This document shows positions 1 through 24,387 of a stretch of 64,000 nucleotides of DNA, piece by piece. Every line of letters begins with the position of its first letter. The first letter of the stretch is position 1. Both the position numbers and the translations under genes were made by a program. The stretch comes from Brachyhypopomus gauderio. Lineage: Eukaryota; Chordata; Actinopteri; Gymnotiformes; Hypopomidae. Below the pieces are notes generated by a model. It was not told where the DNA came from. It saw only the letters and a list, made by a program, of their open reading frames with translations, and searched no databases. Location: NCBI RefSeq assembly GCF_052324685.1, contig NC_135228.1, positions 15,000,420 through 15,064,419 of the forward strand. Direction: 5' to 3'.

Positions 1-186
1 CGGGACCGAGGGTTTGAATCTCTACCGCTTCTCCGTCTTCTTAGCCTTTAGCTTAGCCTTTAGCTTAGCACCGGCTCTGCAGCCCCGATACTTCCGCCTC
101 AGCTCCCCCGGGATTGTTAGGACAATGCCCCCGCGTCCCATGGGACAGAGGCTCAGCAGTTGTTCCCGGGAATAGAATCGAAACTC
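1..186 (-). mobile_element. LINE ORF2 N-terminal fragment, cut by window edge
   Basis: Read on the minus strand, this stretch encodes YSREQLLSL, then after a short gap RRKYRGCRAGAKLKAK, then a stop. A segment with Y(S/T)REQLL followed by RRKYRGCRAGxKxK is, as I recall, common at the start of the endonuclease-reverse transcriptase ORF of jockey/CR1-like fish LINEs. A short internal duplication (about 12 bp, tagcttagcctt) lies at 45-70, and an in-frame stop follows, so this copy is dead. The rest of the element lies off the left edge. The family assignment rests on memory of the motif, not on an alignment. Confidence 0.5.
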
Positions 187-2879
187 TACGCTGCACTCCA
201 TACCACTCTGAAAATATATTATAATATCCTTGGGATATAAATAAGATGCACTATGTTCATGCGTAAAAGCCTAAGTCAATAAATAAAGTTTAAAGAAAAA
301 CTCAAGAAAAAACAAAGCACACAAAGACGGAGCTACTGGAAAAGGCAGCCACTGGCGGCGGCGCCGGAAGCACAGCTCCAATATTCTCCTGTAGTCATCC
401 ACTAAGGAAACTAGAGCAAAAAAATAAAGAACCCTTAGTGCTTTCTTATAGTATTATAAACTTAAACCACACTTAGTAAAACTATATTTTAAAAATCTTA
501 GTGACACCTTGTCTCAATAAAGTCAATCAAATAGAAATAACGTTTCCAGGGCTTTTAAAAAGAAATAAATTCACCCACGATTTAGCGCGCGCACAATGCT
601 AATCTTAACATGACGCTAGCATGCTTTTTTAAGCAAGCACATGGCCTTAACTCAAATGAGGTATCAATATGGTCACGGCAAAAGACAGCCAGACTGTCTC
701 TCTAGCTCGTGCTCCATCAACATAACATATATTACTAATTAACTTCTGGAAGTATATTTACATGGTGCACTAATGCAGTTTTCTGCATTAAAACTCATCC
801 AGATGATCAATATGGATCAGCGCAGCACCTCTACCGCCTGATTCTAATTAGCAATCCAGGTAAAATTAGTGGAATCAACACAATCCAGGAAGCCTGAGCA
901 AAATCCTGGTGAGGACTTTTAATCGGAATTTAAGCTGGAATTGACAGCACTTATATAGTGTATGTATATTGATATAAGAAAACAAAATACCATTTTGTTT
1001 ACTGGGTTACATTTGTATTTGTTAACGTAATACAAGAGAACTGTTCAATCAGACGGATATTTGTTGTGAAACGAACAAATTCCAGCACTTTTCAAACCTG
1101 AAACACAAAAGCAACATTAAAGTTCGTCAGGTAAATGTTCATTCCCCTGTTTTTGAGGGATGTTTCTACCACATCTTAGCATCGAATACGTTCGCGAACA
1201 CATCTCCACGTGTGTGTGTGTGGACGCACTGTTATTGACGCATGCAGTGTTGCGAGGTCCTACAAAAATATCCTGCCCAAAGTCAGTGTAAAATCCACCT
1301 GAGCGGGGGGTGGGTGAGTGTAAATTGTCGGCGAGTGTAAATTGTTGACCGGGGAAGCAGTGTTAAAATTGAGACAAATTGAGTATTATATTGCCATCGA
1401 TTCTTAGTGTTGACTTGTAACTCCCGCGGTGGCCCAACTCAAAAGTAGCCCAAAAAACCGCAACCCGCGACCCCAGAATTTTTACCCGCGGAAGGAGTTT
1501 CGAACAAGCCCAATTTGGCGTGAAAACTGCGTACCTGGCAACACTGGACAGCTCTCCGTGTACTGCACTCATTTCCTAACCTGTAGATGTCGCTCTTTGA
1601 TCACAGATTCGTCTTCCCTTAAGGGGGGAGGAGGTGCGAGAGAGCAGCACTGGGTGCCTTTCTGAAATCTAACGTAGTTGCGGTTTGTTCTCATATAAAC
1701 AAATGTGCGCGGAAACCCAATGGCCAATTATCGACATCAGCAAAAATGATCGCGGTAAAAAAAATTATCGTACTGTAATTATCGCGACAGGCCTAGGTGT
1801 CACAGCAGGGAGAAGATGGGTAGAAACACTTGAATGAAAGCGAGAAGATCCCTGCCCTGCCTGCACACACGCAGGCCCCCACAAGCCCTCCACATTAACC
1901 TTTAACAAATGACGAGTAGAAGCGATTCTTCATTCTCAGGGGCAGACGTGCTGTCAGGAGCAAAAATCACTTTCGGACTTGAGCTCAAGACGTAGGCACA
2001 GCGTCTGTGTGACCAGGCTGAACTCATGCCTGATGTTCACAGGAGATCACATGTGAATTTACCAGGAACGAGCAGTAACACAATCAAAGCACAGAGTAAC
2101 ACTACAGCACCTACATCTGTCATAATCCGACTGGACACTCACAACCAAATTATTTCAAAAGAGAAGTTCCAATCCTTCAAAGAAAAACAAGCAAAGATGA
2201 CATTTGTTGCATGGACATCCTGCATGTCATTATTGGTGTTTTGCTAGTAAAAATCTCTTTCTAAGACCTCAATGGCACTAAGATGTCATACGCTGTCGTT
2301 ACTCTTGGTGTTAGGTGGTTAAATTGCAACATAAAAAGAGATGGCCAGAAGAAATAGTGCATCTACCTTTATACCTTCATAGGTCCCACACACAATTCAA
2401 ACTGTGTTGCTTAAAAGCTTAGAATATGCTGATACTGCTCTAATTCACATATAGCTCCAGACTAAACAGAACACTACACACAGTGCTCCAAACAGTAGTC
2501 AAAGCCGTTTGGCAGGCCACTGCGACCTCTAGAGGTTAACACAATATTAAAGCCTTTCAAGAAATTGAGTTGTTCTATTAGTAATGGCAATTTCATTAAG
2601 GGGGTGTATTGAAATGAAATACAATTAGATAATCTTTTTTATCATTTACATAATCAACATGTATTTTTTAATCATTGGGTTTTAAGTTTAAGTTCAAAAA
2701 CATGCATTTTTATTTCTTTACCTAATACATCACTTTAAGCCAGTATCAATAGTTTGGCTGTCATCATTCATGCACAAATCAAGCCTTGACTATATTTCTG
2801 GCTTCAAAAACATGACTATCAACATGCCCCCTCCTTATGTTTTACTGCTCCCCCAAGCAAATCAGTCCAGAACCGGGGC
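187..2879. other. Intergenic DNA, no gene recognised
   Basis: AT-rich sequence with only short ORFs in all frames and no protein motif I recognise. A polyA-like stretch and several short A/T runs are present. It probably holds degenerate repeats: a G-rich patch near 1290-1345 resembles part of a repeat near 62280-62375. Confidence 0.5.
1290..1345. repeat. G-rich repeat fragment similar to the 62.2-kb MITE
   Basis: Contains gcgagtgtaaattgttga next to runs of G. The element at 62216-62568 contains gcgagtgtaagttgttgag next to similar G runs. No ends or target duplication were found here, so it may be a decayed fragment. Confidence 0.35.
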
Positions 2880-3174
2880 TGTGCTATAGGTATTTAAAGG
2901 AGTGAGCACCTTTAACCTGAAAAATTAGAATTGAACTGTTATTTCGGAGAAATTCAGAAAATACATATTAGAGATGATTTCAATAAAATCATAATAGTGA
3001 TTATGATATAATAATGCTAAGATTGAATCCAATGACTAACCAGTAATTTTTAATTATTATTTTTTCCACGTGATACCCCACATACATAAATTACAAGTCG
3101 GTTGTGCTCTGCTAATTGCGAGGGCCGGTCTGAACCAAAAATGACGGCCGATGTTTTGTCCCAGTCCAGCCTTG
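2880..3174 (+). repeat. hAT-like element end, inverted copy of 57207-57500
   Basis: This block ends with tcccagtccagccttg. It matches, in reverse complement, the block starting caaggctggactggga at 57207. The similarity runs about 290 bp with scattered substitutions and includes a stretch reading ctaagattgaatccaatgac here. The copy at 57 kb is joined to a hAT N-terminal coding fragment, so this copy is probably the 3' end of a relative or a short non-autonomous derivative. I could not fix its left end or a target duplication. Confidence 0.6.
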
Positions 3175-3499
3175 TCCACAACGGAATCAGTGCTATTAAA
3201 ACTAAAATAAATAGGCAGAAAAACACACTCCCACGACGTTTCATTGTTATTTTATTTTTCATTCGAAGAAGAAAGCATTTTGTCATAAACATATTTGAGT
3301 TTTTCTGTGGGCAATTCAGTTAACCACTTTAAACCTTTCTTTCTGGTGCAGCAGAATGACTCGTTGAAAGAGCTTTGAAAAGACAGAAAGCAATGAATCA
3401 CTACGCTACTAAGAAGACCTTAGTACTTCGAAACTCATATTAAAAACGTTAAGAAGCGTATTCACAGAACAGAATGAATATTTGTGTGATATACGGAGG

Positions 3500-3607
3500 T
3501 GGACTGGCCCGGATCGTTAATATTGTTGCTTGGTGCAACACGGACCCGCAGGGAGAGCGACATCCGTCAGCCGGATATCGGATATGAAGAATTTCATACC
3601 GCGTTAG
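3500..3607 (+). promoter_or_regulatory. rbm14: Probable untranslated first exon and promoter of rbm14
   Basis: A good splice donor (gcgttag|gtaagat) occurs at 3607/3608. A matching acceptor (ttttctag) occurs at 4521-4527, 15 bases before the rbm14 start codon, so the gene very likely has a non-coding first exon ending at 3607. Its 5' end is not defined; 3500 is approximate. The flanking 3.6-4.1 kb is rich in tagcta repeats and locally CpG-containing. No TATA box is obvious. Confidence 0.5.
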
Positions 3608-4541
3608 GTAAGATGGTGGCTAGTTAGCTAGCGTGCTTCTGTCGTATTTGTGATGTTATGTAGTATTGCGAGTGAATCGTTGGTTGTTTTTTGTCTTCAG
3701 TGGCTTCTATAAATATTGTGTATAGAGTAAGTGTGATTCATAGCGTATGGGCAGTTTATTTTATCACATTTTTCCTTGGTTGTAGTTTGCTTGAAATGCT
3801 ACACGTTGCTAGCAGCCCGCCGCGCGTCGACCGTCTCGTTGTGCGGGGCTGGTATTTAGCTAGCTAGCTAACAATTAGCCTGTTTAGCTAATGTTTATGA
3901 TCTGACGTGGTAAACGATTTACACCTATTTCAAAGCAGTTGCTACCTTAACGAGGAATTATTTTAAGTTTTAAAATATATAAACAACGATTAGCTTAGTG
4001 TGGTCACGAAACTGTACAAAGACATTCAGCTAATGTATCTAGCTAACGTTAGCTAGATAGTTCGTTTTAACTCGGCTATCTAGCTTAGCTAAATTATCGA
4101 AAAGACACTTGCTTGTAGTTAGCAGTAATTATTGTTATTGTAATTATTGTTAAATCAGCATCATCGTTTAGCTAGCAACGTCGTTGACTAAATTATAAAT
4201 ATTTAATGATTATCACTTTTTACTAAGTCGCAAATTAATCGTTCAAAAATTTCCCGTTGAAGCGTACCATATTGCTTTGTGTCGGGATTGCGTGATTTCC
4301 GTCATTAGAACTATATTGATTGTATCGTAAATACATAAAAATGCCTTATTTGTAGCTCCACGTTTCCAACGAAACAAATCCCCCCCCGCTAGTTTTAGGT
4401 CTATTTTTGCTTTAATTCGTTTAACGGAAATGCCAGACCCATTCATTTATTGTAATAACTTGTTGAATTCGTTCAAAGTTTGTGTCTGCAAAGAAGTAGA
4501 AAATAAGTCTTGTTCCTTGTTTTCTAGGTTTTTTGGGTGCA

Positions 4542-6329
4542 ATGGACAACAACAGCGCGGTGAAGCTCTTTGTAGGGAATCTGGCGTTGGAAACAACACA
4601 GGATGACCTAATAGCCCTTTTTTCCCCTTATGGAGAAGTGGAGACGATTACTGTACTCAGGCAGTTTGCCTTTGTACATCTGCAAGGAGAAGGGGCTGCT
4701 GACCGTGCCATCCGTGATCTGAATGGCCGAGAGTTTCATGGTCGAAACCTTGTAGTTGAAGAGTCCAGAGGCAGGCCCCTCAACTCTATCAAAGTATTTG
4801 TGGGGAACCTGAGTGCTATGTGCACAACTGATGACCTGCATGAACTATTCTCTCGTTTTGGCAAAGTCTTGGAGTGTGACAAAGTAAAAAGTAGGTTTTT
4901 GTTAACTGTTCTGCATCTAATCAAAAATTGGCTGTGTCGTCGCCCAGATGTTCAGCGGATATAATGCACTTTGTGTAGTTATTTTAATGTTGTGACTTGT
5001 TTCTGTCTTCCCTGTGCAGCCAAGCTCTCCTCATCAGCAGGTTATGCCTTTGTGCATATGGAGCGTAAAGAGGATGCGGAGAAAGCCATAGAGGCACTTC
5101 ATGGCACCTCCTTCAAGGGCCGCCCGCTTTCTGTGGAACTCTCGAAGGTTCAGCAGACCAAACCTGCGGCTGCCTCCAAAGTGCCCTGTGCACGGTGTGG
5201 GGCGCAGGGCCACTTTGCTGGGGAGTGTCCCAGCAGGCCTCCCATGGAGCACCACCAGAGTCAGGCGGCCGTGCTGGCGGCAGCTGCGGCGGCCGCCGCC
5301 GGCCTCCCCATTCAAGTTCAGCAGTGCGTGCACAATTCCTTCTTCAACACCACAAGCTCAGACCCAACGTACACGGCACTGAAGGGCCTGACTGAAGCCA
5401 GCGGGTCAGGAGGCAAACCGGTCAGCGCCGCCGTCTATGGCGCCCTGGCGAGCCAGGTGTACGGTGCCGTCGCCGACCAGGTCATGGGCTCGGGTAGTGG
5501 TCAGGCCCCGGAGCCTGTGGAGGTGCCTCCGGTCGCTGTGGCGGTGGACCCTGCCTACGGTGCAAACTCCATGTATGCCAGCTCCGCCTACGGGGCCATG
5601 GGAGGAGGAGAGGCCGACCCCCAGGCCATTTTCGAGGCCGCTCGGGCGCGCTTCATCGAGCAGGGCCAACAAGTTCTGGCTGAGCAGCAGGCCATTACCA
5701 AATCTGAGCGAGATCGAAGCCCCGTGAGGCGCTCGGCCCCTCTGCTGCCTGACCCAGTCCCCCAGCCAATCTCCCAGACGAGGGCCAAGCGCCGTGCCCT
5801 GCTCCCCACCCCACCGGGTGGACCCGAACTTCCCACACCTAAAGATGGCGACCCCATTTCAAGGTAACCGATCACTGGTTCTTGCCACCACATGCAAAGT
5901 GCGAGGCCCTTAACATCTCACATCATCTTCCGCTACTGAATTTCTGTTCTTTCCATTTTAAGTGTGTAAATGCAGCATTTATTTAAAAATGAATGGATCT
6001 GGTCCTAATCAAAACATCCTTCTTGTGTGTGTCTTTATACTAGATGCTATGCAGAGTATGTCCAGCAGTACCAACAATACCACCAGTACCCTCAGTACCA
6101 TCCTTATCCACAGTACCAGTACAACTACTATCCACCACCACCACCCCCACCACCTCCGATGCCAGTCATGCCCATGCCGCCTTCAGGAGCGATGGATGCC
6201 CAACAGTTAGCTGCCCCTGGAACCACCTCATCTCCAAGAGCGTATGAGCCGCCTCCAACACACAAGGAGCCCCTTCTCCGCCATCCTGATTACTCCCACC
6301 TCCACACGCCAGAGCCCCCTTACCGATAG
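4542..6329 (+). CDS. rbm14: RNA-binding protein 14-like (two RRMs, CCHC knuckle)
   Basis: Three coding exons join in frame: 4542-4890, 5020-5863 and 6044-6329 (stop TAG), giving 492 aa. RRM1 has RNP2 KLFVGNL at residues 8-14 and RNP1 QFAFVHL at 41-47. RRM2 has KVFVGNL at 84-90 and YAFVHME at 125-131. A CCHC knuckle (C173-x2-C176-x4-H181-x4-C186) follows, then Ala-rich and YGA-rich low-complexity sequence, an RDRSPVRRSAPLLPDP motif, and a C-terminal tail of YQQYQQY repeats and polyproline. RBM14/RBM4 proteins act in the nucleus in transcriptional co-activation and alternative splicing; that role here is inferred from family. The RGRPLNSIKVF linker and the S/P tail look closer to RBM14, while the knuckle recalls RBM4, so the exact paralogue is uncertain. 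ATG 4542 was chosen because it follows the acceptor and opens RRM1. Exon 2 has two usable acceptors (see findings). Lying next to actn3 supports the 11q13-type assignment. Confidence 0.85.
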
Positions 6330-6943
6330 CCCCCACCACCTCACATGCGAGAGTGTGTGTGTGAGTGTGAGGGAGAGCGAGAAGGTGTGTATGTTGGGTG
6401 TGGAAGAGAATGCTGAAATTGTGTGACTGTTGGTCCTGCATTATATCAGTGCTGAGGAATTTGAAGAAAGGGATGCATTTAATATTTACATCAAACTTGT
6501 GTTCTAGTTTTACAGGTTTGATCCGAGTCTGAAATCCCCTAGTGTACCAGGTTTCGCAGGTGTTTAAATCAGTAACTTAATAACATGGTTCCAGTTATTC
6601 ATTAAACTATCAATTCTTTTCATGAGGCTCATGTGAGTTTAATGTTTTTACAGTTAAAGCACTTTTGCCTGTCTTGTCCAATTTAGTATCAGCCCCTGTC
6701 AGATGAGTGTGCCTTGTGAATTGTTTTCGTAATGAAAATTCCACAAATCTGTGACATTTAAGGTCTACAGATTAGTCACAGTGTAAGATTAGATTTTTTT
6801 CTTACACCACAGAGGATATGGCTCATGGATATGCCTTCAAGGCCTGCTTGCAGTAGCTAATGTCTGTATTTATCCTCTTTAACAAACCAACGACTGTAGC
6901 AGGAAGGCATTGATGAAGATTAAGTTTAGAGTGCTCAAAGGAC

Positions 6944-7003
6944 CTGTGTGTGTGTGTGTGTGTGTGCGCGCGCGCGTGTGAGCGAGAGAGAGAGAGAGAG
7001 AGA
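6944..7003. repeat. (GT)n-(GC)n-(AG)n compound microsatellite
   Basis: Uninterrupted gt repeats pass into gcgcgcgc and then into agagag repeats. Confidence 0.95.
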
Positions 7004-7846
7004 GACAGACTGAGACTGATACTAGCTATGCCTGAATGTTGATAGAGAACAGCTTGACTTGTGACAGAGCCACACACCGTATCGTACACCTATTTCCTTC
7101 TGTTCTAAACGGGTTGGATTTGGCTTTGAGCAGAGACATCAGTATCAGCAAAATAACACAATTCTGCTTTAAGGAACTCCAGTCTTTTAGGCGTGACCTT
7201 TCTAGGGCGGATGGCAAGACCTCTGCTCTGAGCATGAACCTGAGCTCTGGTTTTAAAGTCACCCGTTGGAATGAGGCTAGGCCACAAAATGGATGGCTAG
7301 TGGATGCTAGTCTATCTAGCATTCATCAGCAAAAGGGACAAACGTTTCACCATCAATAGATAGATATACTCAGACTCCATACTCGATTGTTTTTTTTTTT
7401 TCTGTTATTTCTATATCTTGACTGGTTGGTCGGAGATGCTGTTTGTTATGAATAAGCAAAGCAATTGGTTGTATAGCCTGCAGATAGCAACTATGCATGC
7501 TTTGCAGGATTTTAGAGGAATTGACTGCCATTCATAGCCTTGTATCCTTCACTTACATGGACAACGTGCTGTGGTTATTCAGAGAGATAGTGGTGGTTAA
7601 TCTCTCAAATGACATGACCCTTTTTCTCTTTTAAAAAAAAAAAAAACAGCCGTTCTTTTTCTTTCCTTTTGTATTTGAGAGCAGCCTTGTGAAATCAAAG
7701 TTTGTTTCTCTCCAATTTCTCTATCCCATTTATATACTCGCCGTAAATTTTAGTGACCAGTGTTTTTGGCTGAGCACGTTTAGTTGATTTTCATTCTGGA
7801 GTTGTAAGGTCTATTGCATTAGGCCTCCAGGTGACTTGAGTTTGAG

Positions 7847-7852
7847 AATAAA
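7847..7852 (+). terminator. rbm14: Candidate polyadenylation signal of rbm14
   Basis: AATAAA about 1.5 kb after the stop codon. Alternative AATAAA hexamers lie at 10245 and 10576. Confidence 0.4.
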
Positions 7853-10788
7853 AAACAGTAAAGACTAAACATCTCATGTACTTTTGTTTAAAAGAATCAA
7901 CCTGTCGCAATATTTGGCAATATTAGGCTATTTGAATTAAACTTGATTTAATCTAAAATCATCAACCTAGTGTGTTTGTCACAAGTAGAGGCAGGGTTCT
8001 TCTGCTTTCACACAACGGTCCTTCCTGATCCACCTGATGCCCTTTCTCCTATCATTAAAAATAGCCAATTTCACTTTAACTAGTATAAAGAGTCTACATA
8101 AGATTTTCATAACATCTGATAATGTGATATTTCAAGATATGCCTATGCCAGCTCTGTTTTACCTCAAAGAAGTGTGCATACAAGAGTTCATAGGACACTA
8201 TTGTATGGTTGTGGACACGGATGTTATGGAGGTTGTGTAGAATTCCTTCATTACCTTTTTTATTGAATTCAGTAAATGATTGTAATAAGAGCATGGCAGA
8301 AAACGTAAAAAAAAAGTTTCTTTTTTTTTCTTTTTTTTAATTATATTGTGTCCTTTTTCCTTTAGAATGAACCACAGACTGCCTTCAGTCTTTCATTCCA
8401 ACGCTGAGAGATGGTGGGGTACATGCACAAACATGCATACACACCTAAACAATGTCCTTGACCCCTAGAGGCCTGGATACACAAATATGTCTTTGGTGAA
8501 GTTCAACTGTGGTATTATTTTATGGGGAAACACTCCTGTCTTGAGAAATGACCCAGACGATCAGGGGGCTTACACGGTCAGGCAGTTGTAATGGAGCGTG
8601 CACTAGCATTTAAGGGGTCTATCAAGTGAAGTTGGATATACCATGGCAATAAAAGATAATCAAAAGATAATACAAATGTCTCTAGGGATTCTGTTATCAT
8701 TTGTCTTTGCAGTGTATCATTTGAGCAGAATTGGATACTGTTGTGTGTGGGGTTTTTTTCCTAATACTTCTGATAAGCATGTCATGTCTCCTGAGTGTAT
8801 CCAGGCCCTAAAGTTTTCTGATGGTAGGCCGTCTTATTCTAGCGTTGTGTCCTCACTCATTAACGTGGTAGGGTGGAGATGGGAGGTTGGCGGGGGGTGT
8901 AGCTCCTCACAGTGCACCAGGGCTCCACACACGAGACTCCACACCTTTATCGCTACATGTCTGTAATGTTATTACAAATAGTGCATGACTCTTGCTACCC
9001 TTGTTACTCTGACTGCTCTTCCAGCCACGTTTTCCCTTTTCGCTAACTACAGCTAAAATGGCTCCGGGCCTCAGGACGCCAGGTTGCACATGACGGGGGG
9101 AAGAGAATTAGAGTCCCACAGTGGCATGGACGCACTCCCCACTAAGGTAAAGCCCTCTGCCCCCGATCACGCCTGCACCTTGACAGTACATGTGCCCTCA
9201 GTGATCCTACTACAACTGTTTGGAAACCCGCAGCTCAGATCCGCCTTCTGAGCCTGAGAGCCCTGAGTCTAACAGGGTGTTAGAACTTCAGCAGTGCCAC
9301 TGCTCAGGGTTAATCAAAAGCGATGGCTTGCACAAGCAGAGGAACCAAGTGCTTCATCTCAGGCACACAAGTACCCCACATGGTTTGGTTGTCTGCCAGT
9401 GTTTGTTTTAGGTCCCCCCCTCCCCCCCTTGCTACTTTGCCTTATTCTATTGAAGAATGAAAACCCTGATGGTTTACCCTGAAGATCAGTTATGAGACAG
9501 TGTTTGGCGAAAGATCTTTGGGCTGTGGTGGCGTGGTGTTTTTTGTTTTTGTTTTTTTTCCTTCTTTCCCCCCCCTTTTTTTGGGGTGTATTAATTTTCG
9601 TTGTCACAATGTTCTTATTACTGGGAACATTTGAGGCTAGGGAAATTGTGGACTTGTTGCCTTGGCTTGTTCTATGGCATTTGGTCTTTTTGAAGCGTTT
9701 CCAGTAAGACGAGACAAGACGTGCACTCGCGCTCAAAACTGAGGCGCCCCGGCTGTGCTTTGAGCCGTTGCGAAGACAGCATCGCTGTAAGGGCGCAGTG
9801 CTGTTGGAAAGGCAGGAGGTAGGGCCGTCGCCTGGTAGGTGAGTAACCAGTGCGTCGCTGTCCCACTCAAACCTGTTCCTCCCCTCGGACCCCAACAATA
9901 TACCTACCCCTATCACTCTCATCTTTTAAGATCCTGTACATCTCCACCTTATAGCCCAATGAGAAATGTACTTCCTCGGTTCTCCTACATAAAGCAGCCA
10001 GAACCAGGAGGTGCTGGAGTTCAACTGTAACATGACTTCCCAGAACTGTTTTTTTTTTTTTTTTTTTTTGTTATTATGGTGTGTGGTTTTTTTTAATTTC
10101 TTTATTTTATATAAAAAGATGTTGGACTATCAATTGCTGGAAGTCTGTTGTATCAATCTGAAAGTTTGTCAGTGTCTAATGCTCTTATTTTGCCAGTCTT
10201 AAAATCTCACTAAACAGTCCACCCCACAACCTCTCCGTTCACAAAATAAAACGAATTCCAACCAATTTAATAATAAGTTTTCACTTCAAACGCTCTAGTT
10301 CAGACTTATGATCTCTCTGACCATGTTGATGAGCTTGAACGTCTTGTTCACTAATTCTTTGTCTCTGAATCAAAGTGCTTCAGTTTGGGTTGAACAATTA
10401 TGATATCGCTTATGATTAATTTAGATCAGGAAATAATTATTCAGGGAAGTTGCAGTAGTTGAATAAAATCGCTTTCATTAGGCTATGTTTACTGCTTTGC
10501 TGCTGTCCTTTTCTTGTTTTTTCATGTTTTATTGGTTAAGTTGTTTTGTAGGCCTGTTCTGATATTGTAAAATTAAATAAATGATTTTCAGCATTCAGCG
10601 TTGGTGCTTCAGTGCGTTTTTATGTTCGTCTTTTTTAAACCTAAAAAAATTATTGCTTAATTGTACGTCAAATAAGTATAATTTACGTAAGCAAAATAAA
10701 AGTTCTATGTTGCGTAAACTGGAGGAAAATGCAAGTGTGCTCGCGACTTCTCCAGGACAGCATGGTGGCGGTTTCTCGTGTAAAAGCT
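7853..10788. other. Long 3' UTR or intergenic DNA, no separate gene recognised
   Basis: No coding region with protein-like features was found. Several homopolymer T runs (8320-8340, 9540-9585, 10051-10069) break the sequence. Two distal AATAAA signals (10245, 10576) suggest it may be transcribed as an extended rbm14 3' UTR. Confidence 0.4.
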
Positions 10789-10940
10789 CATGGACGTAAT
10801 TTTGATTTCAAAAGTGGGGGGACATGGATTCGTCGCTATTTAAATATTTGGTTTTAACCGTAAAAACTGGGGGGGACCAAAGCCGGCTTTTGAAAAAGTG
10901 GGGGGGACATACCCCCCCCCCCAAAAAAATTACGTCCGTG
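10789..10940. mobile_element. Short hAT-type MITE with 8-bp target duplication
   Basis: Ends are inverted repeats: catggacgtaattttg on the left and, in reverse complement, cacggacgtaattttt on the right. The flanks are TAAAAGCT on both sides (10781-10788 and 10941-10948), an 8-bp target duplication as expected for hAT-superfamily insertion. The interior is rich in G and C runs. A second, longer copy with its own 8-bp duplication lies at 54243-54510. Confidence 0.85.
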
Positions 10941-11341
10941 TAAAAGCTTGTAACATACAGCTCGAGTTACACGGCCAACATCGTCTGATAAATTTGACAT
11001 GTTAAAATCAATTACATTTCAGCTGTAAACAGTAACGTGCTATCCCTTATGTCATTACACAAATCCCGCCTTGTTGCCTTTTAAGTTGGCAACCCACGAC
11101 CAAATGCTGCGTGTGTCATATTTGGGTACCGTCACATGGACACTGACTAGAGGAATCACCGGCTGCTACAACACCGGGCGGTGGGCGAAGATACTGTAAG
11201 CAGGAATTTGGAGTTGGGACACTTTCCTCGAACGCTGACAGCGGGATATATTGCAGCCTCCAGTACTCCCTTACTAAATAAGAATCCCAAGACAGTTTTC
11301 AAAGCTTACAGGGATATTCACATCCCAGTCAAAACGGCAAA

Positions 11342-24034
<12,693 letters not shown>

Positions 24035-24381
24035 AGAAACCATCTTGACCCACACTCTCACACATGTGCAAACCACAGTACAGGACACAGTAGTGTCCTC
24101 ATACTTGTCACCACGTCCCTCTACAAACTCCTGTTTCCTACAGAGAACACTAATATATTAAACTCCAAGAATACTGTCAGATGTTGTTGGATGGCTTGGC
24201 TGTATTGCCTTACCGTACAGTATTAGGCTTCTTTATCTGGTCATTAGCTGGTGTCAAAATCACACGAGCAGTTAGAGCTGCTGGAAAACACCTGCAAAAT
24301 CTCTTGTCCGTATTCTCACTCACATAAGAACTGTTAGTCAAACCCTCTTGCTAACCATCTTGTCACTTGTTTTTGGAGAAA

Positions 24382-24387
24382 AATAAA
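24382..24387 (+). terminator. actn3: Candidate polyadenylation signal of actn3
   Basis: AATAAA about 350 bases after the stop codon, giving a 3' UTR of usual length. Confidence 0.6.

Larger units (their letters stand above)
6330..7852 (+). other. rbm14: rbm14 3' untranslated region (proximal end)
   Basis: Non-coding sequence after the TAG. It holds a composite microsatellite (6944-7003) and a first AATAAA at 7847-7852. Further AATAAA signals at 10245-10250 and 10576-10581 would allow a much longer 3' UTR, since no other gene starts before 11.3 kb. RNA data would be needed to choose. Confidence 0.45.

Noticed and set aside
3050..3292. 80-codon minus-strand ORF near the rbm14 promoter
   Set aside because: It lies across the end of a dispersed hAT-like repeat and unique DNA, with no conserved sequence.
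5034..5893. Several minus-strand and other-frame ORFs over rbm14 exon 2
   Set aside because: GC-rich shadow frames; the +frame carries RRM, knuckle and tail motifs and splices correctly.
9359..9922. 187-codon minus-strand ORF
   Set aside because: Composition follows local C- and A-rich runs, it has no domain-like pattern, no splice or promoter context, and it overlaps the likely rbm14 3' region.
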